A stretch of 64,000 bases of DNA from Lacipirellula parvula (GTDB lineage: Bacteria > Planctomycetota > Planctomycetia > Pirellulales > Lacipirellulaceae), in contig NZ_AP021861.1 in the NCBI RefSeq assembly GCF_009177095.1, forward strand, positions 2,276,501-2,340,500, given 5' to 3'. Made by a program: the position numbers and the translations under genes. The notes below the pieces were generated by a model. It was not told the origin of the DNA. It ran no database searches and saw only the letters and a program-made list of their open reading frames with translations. How positions within the stretch are numbered: position 1 is the stretch's first letter; each line of letters opens with the position of its first letter. Of the stretch, positions 53,358 to 62,899 are shown one piece after another.

Positions 53358-53826
53358 GGAGAGCAACCTTTGATGCTGATCAATCGGGAGCAGAAGACCG
53401 AGCAGGCGAGAACCAGGTCACGGTGAAAAGACAGATTCCACACTAACATGCGCTTTCAGGATCACATACAGATCAATGGCGCATGGCAGATGTGGCTGAT
53501 TTCACTAGCCGAGAAACACCTGAAAATGGAGCGCAGCGTTCGAAAACGGCGCCGGCAGGATGGTATTTCGGTAATGCGAAATCGGCCGCCAGGTTTTTCG
53601 TGGATTTGGCGGGTCGTCGAGACCGTTCGCTATGATGCGCAGATGGATCGTAAATGCGACCTCGCGTCGCAGTTCCCGAATGCCAGCGGATGCCGCCGAT
53701 CGGCCTTTCCGAAATTTAATCCCTGGCACGCGCCGTCGCGGGGCGTAGGTCAGGCTTTTAGCCTGACAGAACCTGCCAACCGGAATTGACTACCCAACGT
53801 CGCGCTCGTCGGGCTGAAAGCCCGAC
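53358..53826. other. intergenic region with family J repeat at its right end
   Basis: About 470 bases, divergent on the left from the PEP-CTERM gene and ending at the argJ stop. No gene was accepted. The right end is the family J palindrome (53744-53831). The middle holds no clear signal. Confidence 0.45.
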
Positions 53827-53831
53827 CTACG
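53744..53831. repeat. family J palindromic repeat (gtcaggcttttagcctgac / gtcgggctgaaagcccgac)
   Basis: Two hairpin arms (53744-53769, 53808-53831) in inverted orientation, with shared outer words cgtaggtc / gacctacg. The right arm contains the argJ stop codon (53827-53829, cta on the plus strand). Confidence 0.85.
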
Positions 53832-55020
53832 TGCGGTAGTCGGCGTTTAGGCGGACGTACTCGGCGGTGAGATCCGAGGTCCAGAAGCGGGCCGAGGCTT
53901 CGCCTTCGTCGAATAGCAGCACGACGCCCGTGTTGCGGTCGGCTTCCATTTCGCGCGAGACGGCGTCGCCGTCGAAAGGGACAGGTTGGCCGCGCTCGTA
54001 GAGGAGCGAGCCATTGAGGTGGAGGCAGACTTTTGAGGCGTCGAACTGCACGCCGGCGTAACCGGCGGCCGAGACGATGCGGCCCCAATTTGGATCGTTG
54101 CCGGCGATGGCGGTTTTCACTAGCGGGCTGTCGGCGACCGTCTTCGCAATTTGGATTGCTTCGTCGCGAGTGCGGCAGCCGTGGACTTCGACGGTGATGA
54201 GGTGCGAAGCGCCCTCGCCGTCGGCGGGGATCGATTGCGCGAGATCTTCACAGACTTCCACGAGCGTCGCCTGGAACTTCGCGAGCGCATCGCCCTTCAA
54301 CTCTGGACCGCCGGCGGCGCCGTTGGCGAGGAAGAGGACGCTGTCGTTCGTGCTCGTATGGCCTTCGACGCTGATGCAGTTGAACGACTCGTCGGCGGCG
54401 TCTTTCAACCCTTCCTGCGCATCCTGTAGGCTGATTCGCGCGTCGGTCATCACCACCGCGAGCATTGTCGCCAGATTCGGGCCGATCATCGCGGCGCCCT
54501 TCGCGACGCCGCAGATCGAGATCGTCTGGCCGTCGATGGTAACGATGCGGCTTGAAATCTTCGGCCGCGTGTCGGTCGTCATCATTCCCCGGGCGGCGTT
54601 GACGAGCGAATCTTCGTCCCTGCCGAGGAACGTGGCGACCTTCTCGATGCCGGGGATGATCTTTTCCATCGGCATTAATTCGCCGATGACGCCGGTCGAG
54701 AGGACCAGCACGTCGGTGTCGGCGAAGCCGCAGACTTCGGCGACGCGGGCGGCCATCGCCTTCGCATCACGATCGCCGAGATCGCCGGTGCAGGCGTTGG
54801 CGTTCCCGGAGTTGATGACGACCGCCCGCACTGTTTCGCTGGGGGTCCGCTCGCGGCAGAGCTTCACCGGCGCGGCGAACACGAGGTTCTGCGTGTAGAC
54901 GCCGGCGGCGACGCAGGGGGCGTCGGAGACCAGCAGCGACAGGTCGAGTCGCGACGTATTCTCCTTCACGCCGCTGTAGATGCCGGCGGCGCGAAAGCCT
55001 TTGGGAAGTTGCTCGGGCAT
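53827..55020 (-). CDS. argJ: ArgJ, bifunctional ornithine/glutamate N-acetyltransferase
   Basis: 397 residues. The precursor is cleaved autocatalytically before the nucleophile Thr185 in GPNLATMLAVV. The conserved INSGNANACTG block (70-79) and C-terminal NDPNWGRIVSAAGYAG are present. It transfers acetyl between N-acetylornithine and glutamate in the cyclic arginine pathway, and may also use acetyl-CoA. argC lies directly upstream with a 40-base gap on the same strand, so they form an operon. Confidence 0.96.
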   Translation of the reverse strand: MPEQLPKGFRAAGIYSGVKENTSRLDLSLLVSDAPCVAAGVYTQNLVFAAPVKLCRERTPSETVRAVVINSGNANACTGDLGDRDAKAMAARVAEVCGFADTDVLVLSTGVIGELMPMEKIIPGIEKVATFLGRDEDSLVNAARGMMTTDTRPKISSRIVTIDGQTISICGVAKGAAMIGPNLATMLAVVMTDARISLQDAQEGLKDAADESFNCISVEGHTSTNDSVLFLANGAAGGPELKGDALAKFQATLVEVCEDLAQSIPADGEGASHLITVEVHGCRTRDEAIQIAKTVADSPLVKTAIAGNDPNWGRIVSAAGYAGVQFDASKVCLHLNGSLLYERGQPVPFDGDAVSREMEADRNTGVVLLFDEGEASARFWTSDLTAEYVRLNADYRT

Positions 55021-55060
55021 AGGGGGGACCTGTTTGGCAGCGGCTATCGTTCACTCGGCG

Positions 55061-56068
55061 TTAGAGCGCCGTCGTTTCCTCGAAGCCGTACATCAAATTG
55101 AAGTTTTGCACCGCTGCCCCGGCGGCGCCCTTGATTAAATTGTCGATCACGCTGATCGTCACCACGCGGCCGCGAACGACGCGAGCGGTGAGGTCGCAGT
55201 AGTTCGTATTGGTCACGTCCTTGGTCGTCGGCAAGCCGTCGACGACGCGGACGAACGGCTCGTTCGCGTAGAACTTGCGGAGCTCGGCAAGGATCGTGGC
55301 GGCGTCGACCGGTTTGGTCGGCGTCGAGTAAGTCGTGGTCAGGATGCCGCGATCCATCGGCACGAGGTGCGGCGTGAAGATCACCTCGGTCGTCTTGCCG
55401 CCGAAGTCGGACAGCACCTGGTCGATCTCCGGCATGTGGCGGTGGGTGCCGACGCCGTAGGCCGAGAAGCTTTCGTTCGCTTCCGGGTAATGGAAGTTCA
55501 ACTTCGGCGTGCGACCAGCGCCGCTGACGCCGCTCTTGCTGTCGACGATGATGCCGTCTGGCGAAATCAGGCCAGCCTTCAGCAACGGCGCGAGGGGGAG
55601 GATCGTCGACGTCGGGTAGCAGCCAGGGTTGGCGACCAATTGCGACTTTGGAATCCGCTCGCGGTACAGTTCCGGCAGGCCGTAGACCGTCTTGGCCATC
55701 CGCGCCGCGTCGGGGTGATCGTGGTCGTACCACTTTTTGTAGACGGCCGGATCGTTGAGGCGGTAGTCGGCGCTGAGGTCGACCGCACGCATGCCGAGCG
55801 GGAGAATCTCTTTGATCACTTCGGCGCTGGCGGCGTGCGGCAGGCAGCAGAACGCACAGTCGGCGCGCTCGGCGAGTTGAGCGGCATTCAGATTCTCAAG
55901 CCGCAGGTCGAGCCGACCGCGCAGCGACGGGTGGACGTCGCCGAGATGGGGCAAATCGTCCTGGCGAGTGGTGAGCGCCGTGATCTGGGCGTGGGGATGC
56001 GCCAGTAGCAGCCGGATCGCTTCTTTGGCGGAATATCCGGTAGCGCCGAGGATGGCAACTCGAACCAT
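55061..56068 (-). CDS. argC: N-acetyl-gamma-glutamyl-phosphate reductase
   Basis: 335 residues from the ATG at 56066-56068; the frame upstream is not coding. The N-terminal nucleotide-binding VAILGATGYSAKEAIRLL and the active-site Cys150 in VANPGCYPTST are clear. The VSGAGRTP block and a conserved His in THRHMPEID complete the family pattern. It reduces N-acetylglutamyl phosphate to the semialdehyde. Upstream of argJ in a two-gene operon; other arg genes are elsewhere. Confidence 0.96.
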   Translation of the reverse strand: MVRVAILGATGYSAKEAIRLLLAHPHAQITALTTRQDDLPHLGDVHPSLRGRLDLRLENLNAAQLAERADCAFCCLPHAASAEVIKEILPLGMRAVDLSADYRLNDPAVYKKWYDHDHPDAARMAKTVYGLPELYRERIPKSQLVANPGCYPTSTILPLAPLLKAGLISPDGIIVDSKSGVSGAGRTPKLNFHYPEANESFSAYGVGTHRHMPEIDQVLSDFGGKTTEVIFTPHLVPMDRGILTTTYSTPTKPVDAATILAELRKFYANEPFVRVVDGLPTTKDVTNTNYCDLTARVVRGRVVTISVIDNLIKGAAGAAVQNFNLMYGFEETTAL

Positions 56069-56258
56069 AACGATGCCGCAGGCGGTTGGGGGGCAACCTG
56101 ACGAACCGCTGACGGAGGGACCATGCCTGGTGGCGGCCGCTCGCCAGTCGGGAACTTCCAAATATACTTTGCCGCCCGGTAGGTCGCTACGGGCGCGGGT
56201 GCCTAAACGACACGGGGCGGGGGAGTTCGGTTCAAACCTCGCAAGAGATAACTTGTGG

Positions 56259-56352
56259 TTCCCTCCCCTTGGAGGGGAGGGTTAGGGAGGGGGGACGGAA
56301 GCGGGTACCAGCGGTCTACCCCCTCCCCAGCCCTCCCCTCAAGGGGGAGGGA
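56259..56352. repeat. family L palindromic repeat (ccctccccttggaggggaggg)
   Basis: The left arm (56259-56291, ccctccccttggaggggagg then gttagggagg) and right arm (56319-56352, cccccagccctcccctcaag type) are inverted, and each folds on itself. It lies in the argC-coaB gap (56069-56362), ten bases from the coaB stop. Confidence 0.85.
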
Positions 56353-56362
56353 GCCTCACGAG

Positions 56363-57016
56363 TTAGTCGTTGGCGGGCGAGGGCATCTCGGGATTAATCA
56401 ACCGTTCCTGGATGACCGCCAGGATCTCGCGGGCGACGGATTCCTTCGAGCCAGCGGCCGCGCGGAGAACGGCGCCGTGCGGGTCGAGGATCTCGACTTC
56501 GTTCTCCAGCGAGTTCATCGCCGCGACGCCGTTGGAAACCATCAGGTCGCAGCGTTTGCGTTCGAGCTTCGCCAGGGCCCGCAGGCGATGGTCGTCGGTT
56601 TCGAGCGCGAAGCCAACGACCCAGCGGGCGCCTTTTTCGGCGGCGAGCGTGGCGACGACGTCGTCGGTTTCGAGCAAGTGGAGCAGCAGCGGGGCGCCGG
56701 TCTTGGCGATCTTCTGATCTTCGACCCGCTCGGGGCGGTAGTCGCAAGGAGCGGCGGCGCCGATCAAGCCGTCACAGCGTGCGAACGCGGTGCGGGCGGC
56801 GGCGAGCATCTCCTCAGTGGAGACGACCGGAATGACTTCCGCAGTGGCGGGGTAGGGGACTTCGACGGGGCCGGAGACGATCGTCACGTCGTGGCCCAGT
56901 TCCAGGGCCGCGGCGGCGAGGGCGGCGCCCATGCGGCCGCTGGAGGCGTTCGTGAGATAACGAACCGGGTCGAGGTACTGCCGCGTCGGTCCGGAGGTGA
57001 TGAGGATGCGGGCCAT
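56363..57016 (-). CDS. coaB: CoaB-like phosphopantothenate-cysteine ligase, stand-alone
   Basis: 217 residues. LITSGPTRQYLDPVRYLTNASSG at the start, the GAAPCDYRP block (the usual AAVADYRP), and NGVAAMNSLENEV, all of the CoaB half of CoaBC. In most bacteria CoaB and CoaC are one fused protein; here coaC is the separate gene immediately upstream. It joins cysteine to 4'-phosphopantothenate in CoA synthesis. Last gene of the tpiA-secG-yicC-gmk-rpoZ-coaC-coaB run. Confidence 0.9.
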   Translation of the reverse strand: MARILITSGPTRQYLDPVRYLTNASSGRMGAALAAAALELGHDVTIVSGPVEVPYPATAEVIPVVSTEEMLAAARTAFARCDGLIGAAAPCDYRPERVEDQKIAKTGAPLLLHLLETDDVVATLAAEKGARWVVGFALETDDHRLRALAKLERKRCDLMVSNGVAAMNSLENEVEILDPHGAVLRAAAGSKESVAREILAVIQERLINPEMPSPAND

Positions 57017-57042
57017 GCGGGGCGGCGAGTTGGGAATAAGAG

Positions 57043-57071
57043 CCCACCGGCGGAGCCGGTGGCTTCTATTA
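57043..57071. repeat. family I arm between coaB and coaC
   Basis: A single hairpin arm, ccaccggcggagccggtggc followed by ttctatta, whose right edge holds the coaC stop codon (tta, 57069-57071). It lies in the gap where a fused CoaBC would have its linker. Confidence 0.8.
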
Positions 57072-57626
57072 AACGGGCTTCGATTGTTCGAGCAAACGGC
57101 GGACTTCGGCGGCGATTTCCGCCGGCTCGGCCATGCGGCCGACGCCGCGTTCGCGGCAGCTCTGCCAACCCTCTGATGGGCCGACGAAGTGGTAGCCGTC
57201 TTCGCGAAGCTGGGCGACGTTCCGCTGCACCGCGGGCTTCGTCCACATTTCTTTATTCATCGCGGGGGCCAGGATGACCGGACCGGTGAACGACAGCAAC
57301 AGCGTGCTAAGCAAGTCGTCAGCGATGCCGTGGGCGGCCTTCGCCAGGAAGTTGGCCGTGGTCGGCGCGATGCAAAGGAGCTCAGCCTGGCGGGCAAGCT
57401 GAATATGCGGCCCGAGCGGATGATCATCTCGCGGGAACGAACGCGTGGCGACAGGGCGACCGGTGAGCGCGCGAAAGGTTGCTTCGCCGATGAATTTCCG
57501 GGCTCCGCCGGTCATCACGACGGTGACGCCAACGCCAGACTGCACCAAGTCGCTGACGAGCGCCGCCGTTTTGAATGCGGCAATGCCGCCGGTGACGCCG
57601 ACCAGAATTTCACGTGGCGCGGACAT
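57069..57626 (-). CDS. coaC: CoaC-like phosphopantothenoylcysteine decarboxylase, stand-alone
   Basis: 185 residues from the ATG at 57624-57626. Flavoprotein fold with [13 protein letters not shown] at the start, catalytic His74 in GPHIQLA, the FMN-contact block [20 protein letters not shown] (PASANT-like), and PAMNKEMW (121-128). It decarboxylates phosphopantothenoylcysteine. Directly upstream of coaB and downstream of rpoZ (36-base gap), the usual order around CoaBC, but as a separate gene. Confidence 0.92.
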   Translation of the reverse strand: MSAPREILVGVTGGIAAFKTAALVSDLVQSGVGVTVVMTGGARKFIGEATFRALTGRPVATRSFPRDDHPLGPHIQLARQAELLCIAPTTANFLAKAAHGIADDLLSTLLLSFTGPVILAPAMNKEMWTKPAVQRNVAQLREDGYHFVGPSEGWQSCRERGVGRMAEPAEIAAEVRRLLEQSKPV

Positions 57627-57662
57627 GCGGACGAACGTCCCCGTCAACAGTAGCAGTAGAGC

Positions 57663-57926
57663 CTACAGCGACGACAGATCGAATTCCGGCGGACCGCCCA
57701 GCGGGCGATGATCGGCGGCGGTGACGACCCGGTTCGTCGCGTCGAGGAAGATCTTGTCTTGCAGGATTTCCTGGACGACGATCTCCATTTTGTCGTCGCT
57801 GCGGAAATCGACGAGCGGGCGGGCGCCGGAGTTGATGGCGGCCAACCGCTTTTGAATCAACGTCGACAGCTTAAAACGGCCGCCGACCTTGTTGACGATC
57901 TCTTCTTCCTTCAGTGCGTCAATCAT
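57663..57926 (-). CDS. rpoZ: RNA polymerase omega subunit
   Basis: 87 residues. The omega pattern is clear: [33 protein letters not shown]. Omega helps assemble and stabilise core RNA polymerase and binds ppGpp in some bacteria. It follows gmk with four bases between and precedes coaC, a widely conserved order. Confidence 0.9.
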   Translation of the reverse strand: MIDALKEEEIVNKVGGRFKLSTLIQKRLAAINSGARPLVDFRSDDKMEIVVQEILQDKIFLDATNRVVTAADHRPLGGPPEFDLSSL

Positions 57927-57930
57927 CTTC

Positions 57931-58521
57931 CTACGCCTCGGGTTCTAAGCCCCGACTCCGCAAAATATCGCTAATTTGGTCGACCGCCTGGTCGACCGTG
58001 TCATTCACAACTTGGTGAGAGTACTGGCTCGAGAGCTGCAACTCGTGTCGCGCGACGGCCAGTCGACGTTGCACCGCATCCTCGTTCTCGGTGCCGCGCG
58101 AGCGAAGACGGCGCTCCAGTTCTTCGACCGAATCGGGACGGATAAAGACCGTCACCGCTTCGGGAAACTGGCGCAGAACCTCCCCGGCGCCATCCACGTC
58201 GATCTCTAAGATTACCCACTTTCCCTGGGAGAGACTAGACCTCACCTCGCTCCAGAGGGTGCCGTACCAGTGGCCGCGGCCGAAAACCTCGATGCATTCG
58301 AGAAATTCGCCCTCGCCGCGGCGGCGCTGGAACTCGGCGTCCGTCAGGAAGTAATAGTCGATTCCGTCCCGCTCGCCCGGGCGGGGGGGGCGGGTGGTGG
58401 CCGAAACGCTCAGCCGGATTGCGTGGCCGAGCTTCTTCAAGACTTCCCGTACCACCGTGCTTTTGCCGACGCCCGACGGGCCGGAAATAACGACGAGCTT
58501 TCCGGGCTTGGCGGCAATCAT
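57931..58521 (-). CDS. gmk: guanylate kinase
   Basis: 196 residues from the ATG at 58519-58521; the frame upstream is the antisense extension. P-loop GPSGVGKST (14-22), [20 protein letters not shown] for GMP binding, and [16 protein letters not shown]. It phosphorylates GMP to GDP. Fits between yicC and rpoZ, as in many bacteria. Confidence 0.96.
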   Translation of the reverse strand: MIAAKPGKLVVISGPSGVGKSTVVREVLKKLGHAIRLSVSATTRPPRPGERDGIDYYFLTDAEFQRRRGEGEFLECIEVFGRGHWYGTLWSEVRSSLSQGKWVILEIDVDGAGEVLRQFPEAVTVFIRPDSVEELERRLRSRGTENEDAVQRRLAVARHELQLSSQYSHQVVNDTVDQAVDQISDILRSRGLEPEA

Positions 58522-58591
58522 GGGTTCTTGCACTGCGGAGTTGCACAGGCGCTCAAGGAGGTCGACGCCGAGTTCGGCGTCGTTCGAGTCG

Positions 58592-59479
58592 CTACTCCAC
58601 GTTCTGGATTTGCTCCCGGATTCGCTCCAAGGCTGTTTTGATTTCAACGACTTCATGGGAGATCTCGGCGTCGTTTGCTTTGGAGCCGATCGTGTTTGTT
58701 TCGCGACCCATCTCCTGACAAATAAACTCTAGCTTGCGACCGGCGCTTTCGGCGGCCTGGAGGGCCTGGGAGAATTGCGCCAGGTGGCTGCGTAACCGGA
58801 CTATCTCCTCAGAGATGTCGCTCCGATCGGCAAATACGCAGATTTCGCGGACGACGTCGATCGGCTCGATCGAGGCGTTGAACTTGGCCAGTACCTCGCC
58901 GACGCGGTCCTGCAGGCGTTGCCGGTACCCCTCGACGACCTGCGGCGAGCGGGCGGCGATCGCGGCGAGGCTTGTTTCGACCGTGTGGCATTGGGCCGTC
59001 AGGTCGGCGGCTAGCGCGGCGCCTTCGGCGGTGCGCATCGTGGTGAGGGCTTCCAGTGACGCGCGGAGCGTCGGTTCCAAAAGCGGCCAAACTTCTTCGG
59101 CGTCGCTCGCTTCGCTGGAAAGCTGCTCGATGACGCCAGGCAGGTCGGCGAGCGACTCCAGCCGGATGTCTTCGGCGAGGTGACGCTTCGCGGCGACCTT
59201 CTGGAGTTGGTCGACGTAGTTCTCCAGAACCGCCACGTTGACGCGGTAGTCTTCCGCATCGCTCATGTGGCGAATGCGGAGGTTGACGTTCACCGTACCG
59301 CGGCGGACGTACTCGCGAACGACAGCTTCGATCCGCGAATCGAGGGCGGCGTAGCCATCCGTCGTGCGCAGATTCAGCTTGAAGTGGCGATTGTTGATCG
59401 TGCGCACTTCGGCCGTGATGGCGTGGTCGTCGCGCTCGTCGCGAGCGTCGCCGAATCCGGTCATGCTCAACAGCGGCAC
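58592..59479 (-). CDS. yicC: YicC-family endoribonuclease
   Basis: 295 residues. N-terminal SMTGFGDARDE and EVRTINNRHFKLNLRT, and C-terminal LEFICQEMGRETNTIGSKANDAEISH, are the two signature blocks of YicC. E. coli YicC is an endoribonuclease that affects small-RNA stability. The central part is a long coiled coil. In the same strand run upstream of gmk. Confidence 0.93.
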   Translation of the reverse strand: MPLLSMTGFGDARDERDDHAITAEVRTINNRHFKLNLRTTDGYAALDSRIEAVVREYVRRGTVNVNLRIRHMSDAEDYRVNVAVLENYVDQLQKVAAKRHLAEDIRLESLADLPGVIEQLSSEASDAEEVWPLLEPTLRASLEALTTMRTAEGAALAADLTAQCHTVETSLAAIAARSPQVVEGYRQRLQDRVGEVLAKFNASIEPIDVVREICVFADRSDISEEIVRLRSHLAQFSQALQAAESAGRKLEFICQEMGRETNTIGSKANDAEISHEVVEIKTALERIREQIQNVE

Positions 59480-59527
59480 GGGGCAAACTTCCTGGGTGCG
59501 AGGATCAAGCGGTGAGGAGGATGAGCG

Positions 59528-60082
59528 TTAGTTCTCGGCCGCGGGTTCGGCCGGGGCGGCGGTTTCAGCGGCGGGCGCCTCGGTCGACGCTGCCGGAGTT
59601 GCGGCGGCGGGCTCGGTGGCAGCGGGCGCTGCGGCCGGAGCCGATTCAGTTGTAGCGGCCGGGGTCGATTCAGCCGGTGCGGCGGTCGTGGCGGCGGGCG
59701 TTTCCGTCGTCGACGCGGCTGGCGTCGTTGTCGCTCCGCTCGCATCTGCCGGCGTCGTGGTTGCTGCCGGTGCGTCGGTCGCCGCGTCGCCGGTCGAGGC
59801 AGGCGTGCCGAGGTCTAACCGAGCGCGTTCGCTCGATCCGGTGGCGGCGAAGATGATGCAGAGCAAAATCCAAATCACCGCGGCGACCGAAGTGATCCGC
59901 GTGAAGATGTCGCCAGCCTTGGCGCCGAACGCGCTCGATCCGCCCATGCCGCCGAGGGCGCCGGCCAAGCCGCCGCCGCGACCTCGCTGCACTAGGATCA
60001 GCAGGATCAAAAACACGGCAATGACGCACAGCAGGAAGCCGAGCAGCGATTGACCGAGTGCGGCGAGAATGGGAAGGGGCAC
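59528..60082 (-). CDS. secG: SecG subunit with long low-complexity tail
   Basis: 184 residues. Two membrane helices (about 12-32 and 62-82) linked by [23 protein letters not shown], the SecG hallmark loop. Residues about 91-184 are a tail of Ala, Thr, Pro, Glu and Ser repeats with no fold, so the protein is more than twice the usual SecG size. It assists SecYE in protein export. Between tpiA and yicC, as in many bacteria. Confidence 0.92.
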   Translation of the reverse strand: MPLPILAALGQSLLGFLLCVIAVFLILLILVQRGRGGGLAGALGGMGGSSAFGAKAGDIFTRITSVAAVIWILLCIIFAATGSSERARLDLGTPASTGDAATDAPAATTTPADASGATTTPAASTTETPAATTAAPAESTPAATTESAPAAAPAATEPAAATPAASTEAPAAETAAPAEPAAEN

Positions 60083-60169
60083 GTGTCGCTCCGTCTAAAA
60101 ACTCAACAAGTAACTTGGTAATAGTTGCGGCGACCTGGGGCCAAGTCAGCCGGCAATATGATCGTCAGT

Positions 60170-60922
60170 TCAGCCTGCCGCGGCGATGGCCAAAAAGTCG
60201 TCGGCCTTCAGGCTGGCGCCGCCGATGAGAGTTCCGTCTACATTCGGCTGTCCGAGCAGTTCGGCCGCATTGTCTGGCTTGACGCTGCCGCCGTAGAGGA
60301 TCCGAACCTGATCCGCCGTTGCGGCATTGTAACGCTCCGCTATCAGCTTGCGAAGATCGGCATGGACCTCCTCAGCTTGCGCGGGCGTGGCGACTTTGCC
60401 GGTGCCAATGGCCCAAACGGGCTCATAAGCGATCACCGTGGCGACCAGTTGCTCGGCCGAAACGCCGGCCAGGGAGCCGTCGAACTGCGTGCGGATCACT
60501 TCGGCGGTCTTGCCCCCTTCGCGTTCTTCGAGCAGTTCGCCAACGCAAACGATTGGCACGATCCCGGCGGCGAGGGCGGCCAGGGTCTTCTTATTCACGT
60601 CGGCGTCGGTCTCTTTGTAGATGTGACGACGTTCGCTGTGGCCGAGGATGACATGGGTGCAGCCGCAATCCTTGAGCATCGAGGCCGAGATTTCGCCGGT
60701 GAAGGCGCCGCTCTTTTCGTGGCTCATGTTTTGGGCGGCCAACAGCACCGTGCCGCCGTTGAGCACCGACCCAACCGTCTTCAAGTAGACGTACGGCGGG
60801 GAGACCAACAGATCGACCTTGCCGTAGGCCGGCGAGGCGTCGGAAATGGCGCGAGCGAGCGCAGTCGCGCCGGCGCCATCGAGGTTCATCTTCCAATTGC
60901 CGGCGATCAACGGTTTACGCAT
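60170..60922 (-). CDS. tpiA: triosephosphate isomerase
   Basis: 250 residues. Catalytic residues Lys11 (GNWKMN), His95 (ILGHSERR) and Glu167 (AYEPVWAIGTGK) are all present, with the phosphate loop YGGSVKPDN. It interconverts dihydroxyacetone phosphate and glyceraldehyde 3-phosphate. It heads the run through secG to coaB. A family A repeat lies directly upstream. Confidence 0.97.
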   Translation of the reverse strand: MRKPLIAGNWKMNLDGAGATALARAISDASPAYGKVDLLVSPPYVYLKTVGSVLNGGTVLLAAQNMSHEKSGAFTGEISASMLKDCGCTHVILGHSERRHIYKETDADVNKKTLAALAAGIVPIVCVGELLEEREGGKTAEVIRTQFDGSLAGVSAEQLVATVIAYEPVWAIGTGKVATPAQAEEVHADLRKLIAERYNAATADQVRILYGGSVKPDNAAELLGQPNVDGTLIGGASLKADDFLAIAAAG

Positions 60923-60952
60923 CTTCTCTTTCCGGGATTGATAATTCGGTTT

Positions 60953-61068
60953 TCTCTCGCAAAGGCGCTAAGACGCAAAGACGAACGCAAAGAATACAAA
61001 ATGCTGAACTGTCTCTGCCTTCTCTTCTTTGCTTTTTCCTTTGCGCCTCTGCGGCTTTGCGAGAGATC
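60953..61068. repeat. family A palindromic repeat (divergent copy)
   Basis: Left arm tctctcgcaaaggcgctaag (60953 on) and right arm ctttgcgcctctgcggcttt (to 61068), with gcgagaga at the end. It differs from the other copies in the outer words. It lies between the aroF stop and the tpiA start. Confidence 0.85.
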
Positions 61069-61079
61069 AGTTTTTTGCT

Positions 61080-62096
61080 TTAGCCGATTTGCTTGCCAAC
61101 GGCGGCGCCGACTTTGCGGATTTGGTCCATCAGCTCTGCGTACTGCTTCGGAAGCAGCGCTTGCGGGCCGTCGCTCATGGCTTCTTCGGGCTTGTCGTGA
61201 ACTTCGATGTGGACGCCGTCGGCCCCGGCCGCAACGCCCGCGAGGGCACAGGCCGGAATCAAGTCGGGGCGGCCCGTGGCGTGGCTCGGGTCGACGATAA
61301 TCGGCAAGTGCGAGAGCTTGTGGATCTGCGGGACCAGGGCAACGTCGAACGTATTGCGGGTCGCCGGATCAAAACCCTTCACGCCGCGTTCGCAGAGGAC
61401 GACGTTCGAGTTCCCTTGAGCCATGATGTACTCAGCGCTCATCAGGAAGTCGGCCACGGTGGCGCTCATGCCGCGCTTGAGCAGCACGGGCTTGTTCGTG
61501 CGGCCGACCTCGGTCAGCAGGACAAAGTTCTGCATGTTGCGGGCGCCGAGCTGGAGCATGTCGGCGTACTCGCAGACCAACTCAACGTTGCGGGGGTCGA
61601 CGACTTCCGTCACGACGGGCATGCCATGGCGGGCGCCGACGTCGCGAAGGATCTTCAAGCCGTCTTCGCCCAAGCCTTGGAACGAGTAGGGGCTGGTGCG
61701 GGGCTTGAAGGCGCCGCCGCGGAAGATGTTGGCGCCGGCCGCGCGGACCGACTTGGCGATTGATTCCATCCGTTCTTCCGATTCGACCGCACAGGGGCCG
61801 GCGATCATCGCCATGTGGCCGCCGCCGATCTTCACCGGACCGACTTCGATGATCGTTGGCTTCGGGTGAGCCTGCTTGCTCGCCAGCTTGTAGGCGGGCA
61901 TCACCGGCAGGACTTCGGCGACGCCGGGGATCGCGGCCAGCGGCGCCGACTGCAGCTTCGTTTCGTCGCCGATGACGCCGATCACCGTGCGGTAGGTGCC
62001 GCGGCTGATCGAGGTCTGCAGGCCGAGCTGTTCGACCTTGCTAGCGACGTGCTTGATTTGTTCTTCGGTGACGGTTTCGTCGAGAATGATGATCAT
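61080..62096 (-). CDS. aroF: DAHP synthase, type I-beta, with regulatory N-terminus
   Basis: 338 residues from the ATG at 62094-62096; the frame upstream overlaps the J-domain gene antisense. Residues 1-70 form a ferredoxin-like regulatory domain (MIIILDETVTEEQIKHV), as in the Thermotoga-type enzyme, which allows feedback inhibition. The catalytic barrel has MIAGPCAVES (98-106; metal ligand Cys102) and GGAFKPRTSPYSFQG. It condenses phosphoenolpyruvate and erythrose 4-phosphate at the start of the shikimate pathway. Stands alone on the minus strand. Confidence 0.95.
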   Translation of the reverse strand: MIIILDETVTEEQIKHVASKVEQLGLQTSISRGTYRTVIGVIGDETKLQSAPLAAIPGVAEVLPVMPAYKLASKQAHPKPTIIEVGPVKIGGGHMAMIAGPCAVESEERMESIAKSVRAAGANIFRGGAFKPRTSPYSFQGLGEDGLKILRDVGARHGMPVVTEVVDPRNVELVCEYADMLQLGARNMQNFVLLTEVGRTNKPVLLKRGMSATVADFLMSAEYIMAQGNSNVVLCERGVKGFDPATRNTFDVALVPQIHKLSHLPIIVDPSHATGRPDLIPACALAGVAAGADGVHIEVHDKPEEAMSDGPQALLPKQYAELMDQIRKVGAAVGKQIG

Positions 62097-62218
62097 AGAA
62101 CGCGCGGGTTCAAAATCTGGGAATGGGGCTGCCATAGCCCTCTCCGGCGGACCGGAGAGAAGCCCTCCAGAGTAACCTGAAGCGGGCGGCTCCACTAGCC
62201 GTCCTGGCGGTGCCGAAA

Positions 62219-62833
62219 TCAGGCCTCGCCAGCGGAGGGCGGGGCAGGGGAGGCCGCCGCGGGACCCGCCTGTCGGCGGAGTTGGCGACGGGCCTGCTCG
62301 TAAATGATTTGGAGCCGTTTGAACTGCTCGACCGTTCCGCCCCGATCGGGATGGGCCTGCTTGGCCTGCTCGCGGTAGGCCCGTTCGACTTCTTCGAGCG
62401 TTGCGTCTGAGGTAAGGCCCAGAGCGATGAGGGCCGGCGCCGGGCCTTCGCCGGTTCGCAGGCTGCCCAGCCACCCGGGGGCGGCGAACTCGCGGTAGGC
62501 CCGCAATTCATCACGAATGCGATAGCCATGGAGCGCCATGCCGGCGAGTGCGGCCGCCAAGCCGGCGATGGCGGCGATTTCTAGAAACTGCTGAAGCTGG
62601 ATTCCGTAGAGCTTTGAGCTGGCAGGATCTCGCGGGTCGGTGATGAACAACAGCCCCACGATCACGGCCACGCTCAGCACAGGGCCGAACAGCACGAACA
62701 AGAGCGCAGCGATGGGCCCCGAACGACCTCGATTGCGGAAATGGAGCCAAACGACCGCCGCCAGCAGCAGGACAAGCGTCGCGTGAATGACGATCGACCA
62801 GTGCTCAAAGAGTATGCCGGCGGGCGAGTTCAT
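62219..62833 (-). CDS. membrane-anchored J-domain protein
   Basis: 204 residues. Three hydrophobic segments (about 15-33, 41-65, 83-103) followed by a cytosolic J domain (about 135-190) with LGLTSDATLEEVERAYREQA and the HPD tripeptide at 161-163. J domains stimulate DnaK-type chaperones, so this protein probably recruits DnaK to the membrane. No DnaK-binding Gly/Phe or zinc domain is present, so it is a class C J-protein. Client unknown. Confidence 0.88.
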   Translation of the reverse strand: MNSPAGILFEHWSIVIHATLVLLLAAVVWLHFRNRGRSGPIAALLFVLFGPVLSVAVIVGLLFITDPRDPASSKLYGIQLQQFLEIAAIAGLAAALAGMALHGYRIRDELRAYREFAAPGWLGSLRTGEGPAPALIALGLTSDATLEEVERAYREQAKQAHPDRGGTVEQFKRLQIIYEQARRQLRRQAGPAAASPAPPSAGEA

Positions 62834-62899
62834 CTTAGTGGCAGATGATAGGCGCCCGCCGCAGGAGCGGCAATCCGACTCGGTCGCCGAGCCGACTGG

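Noticed and set aside
53448-53789. Possible 113-residue gene on the plus strand
   Set aside because: Runs into the family J repeat, has no domain, and is rich in residues typical of chance frames.
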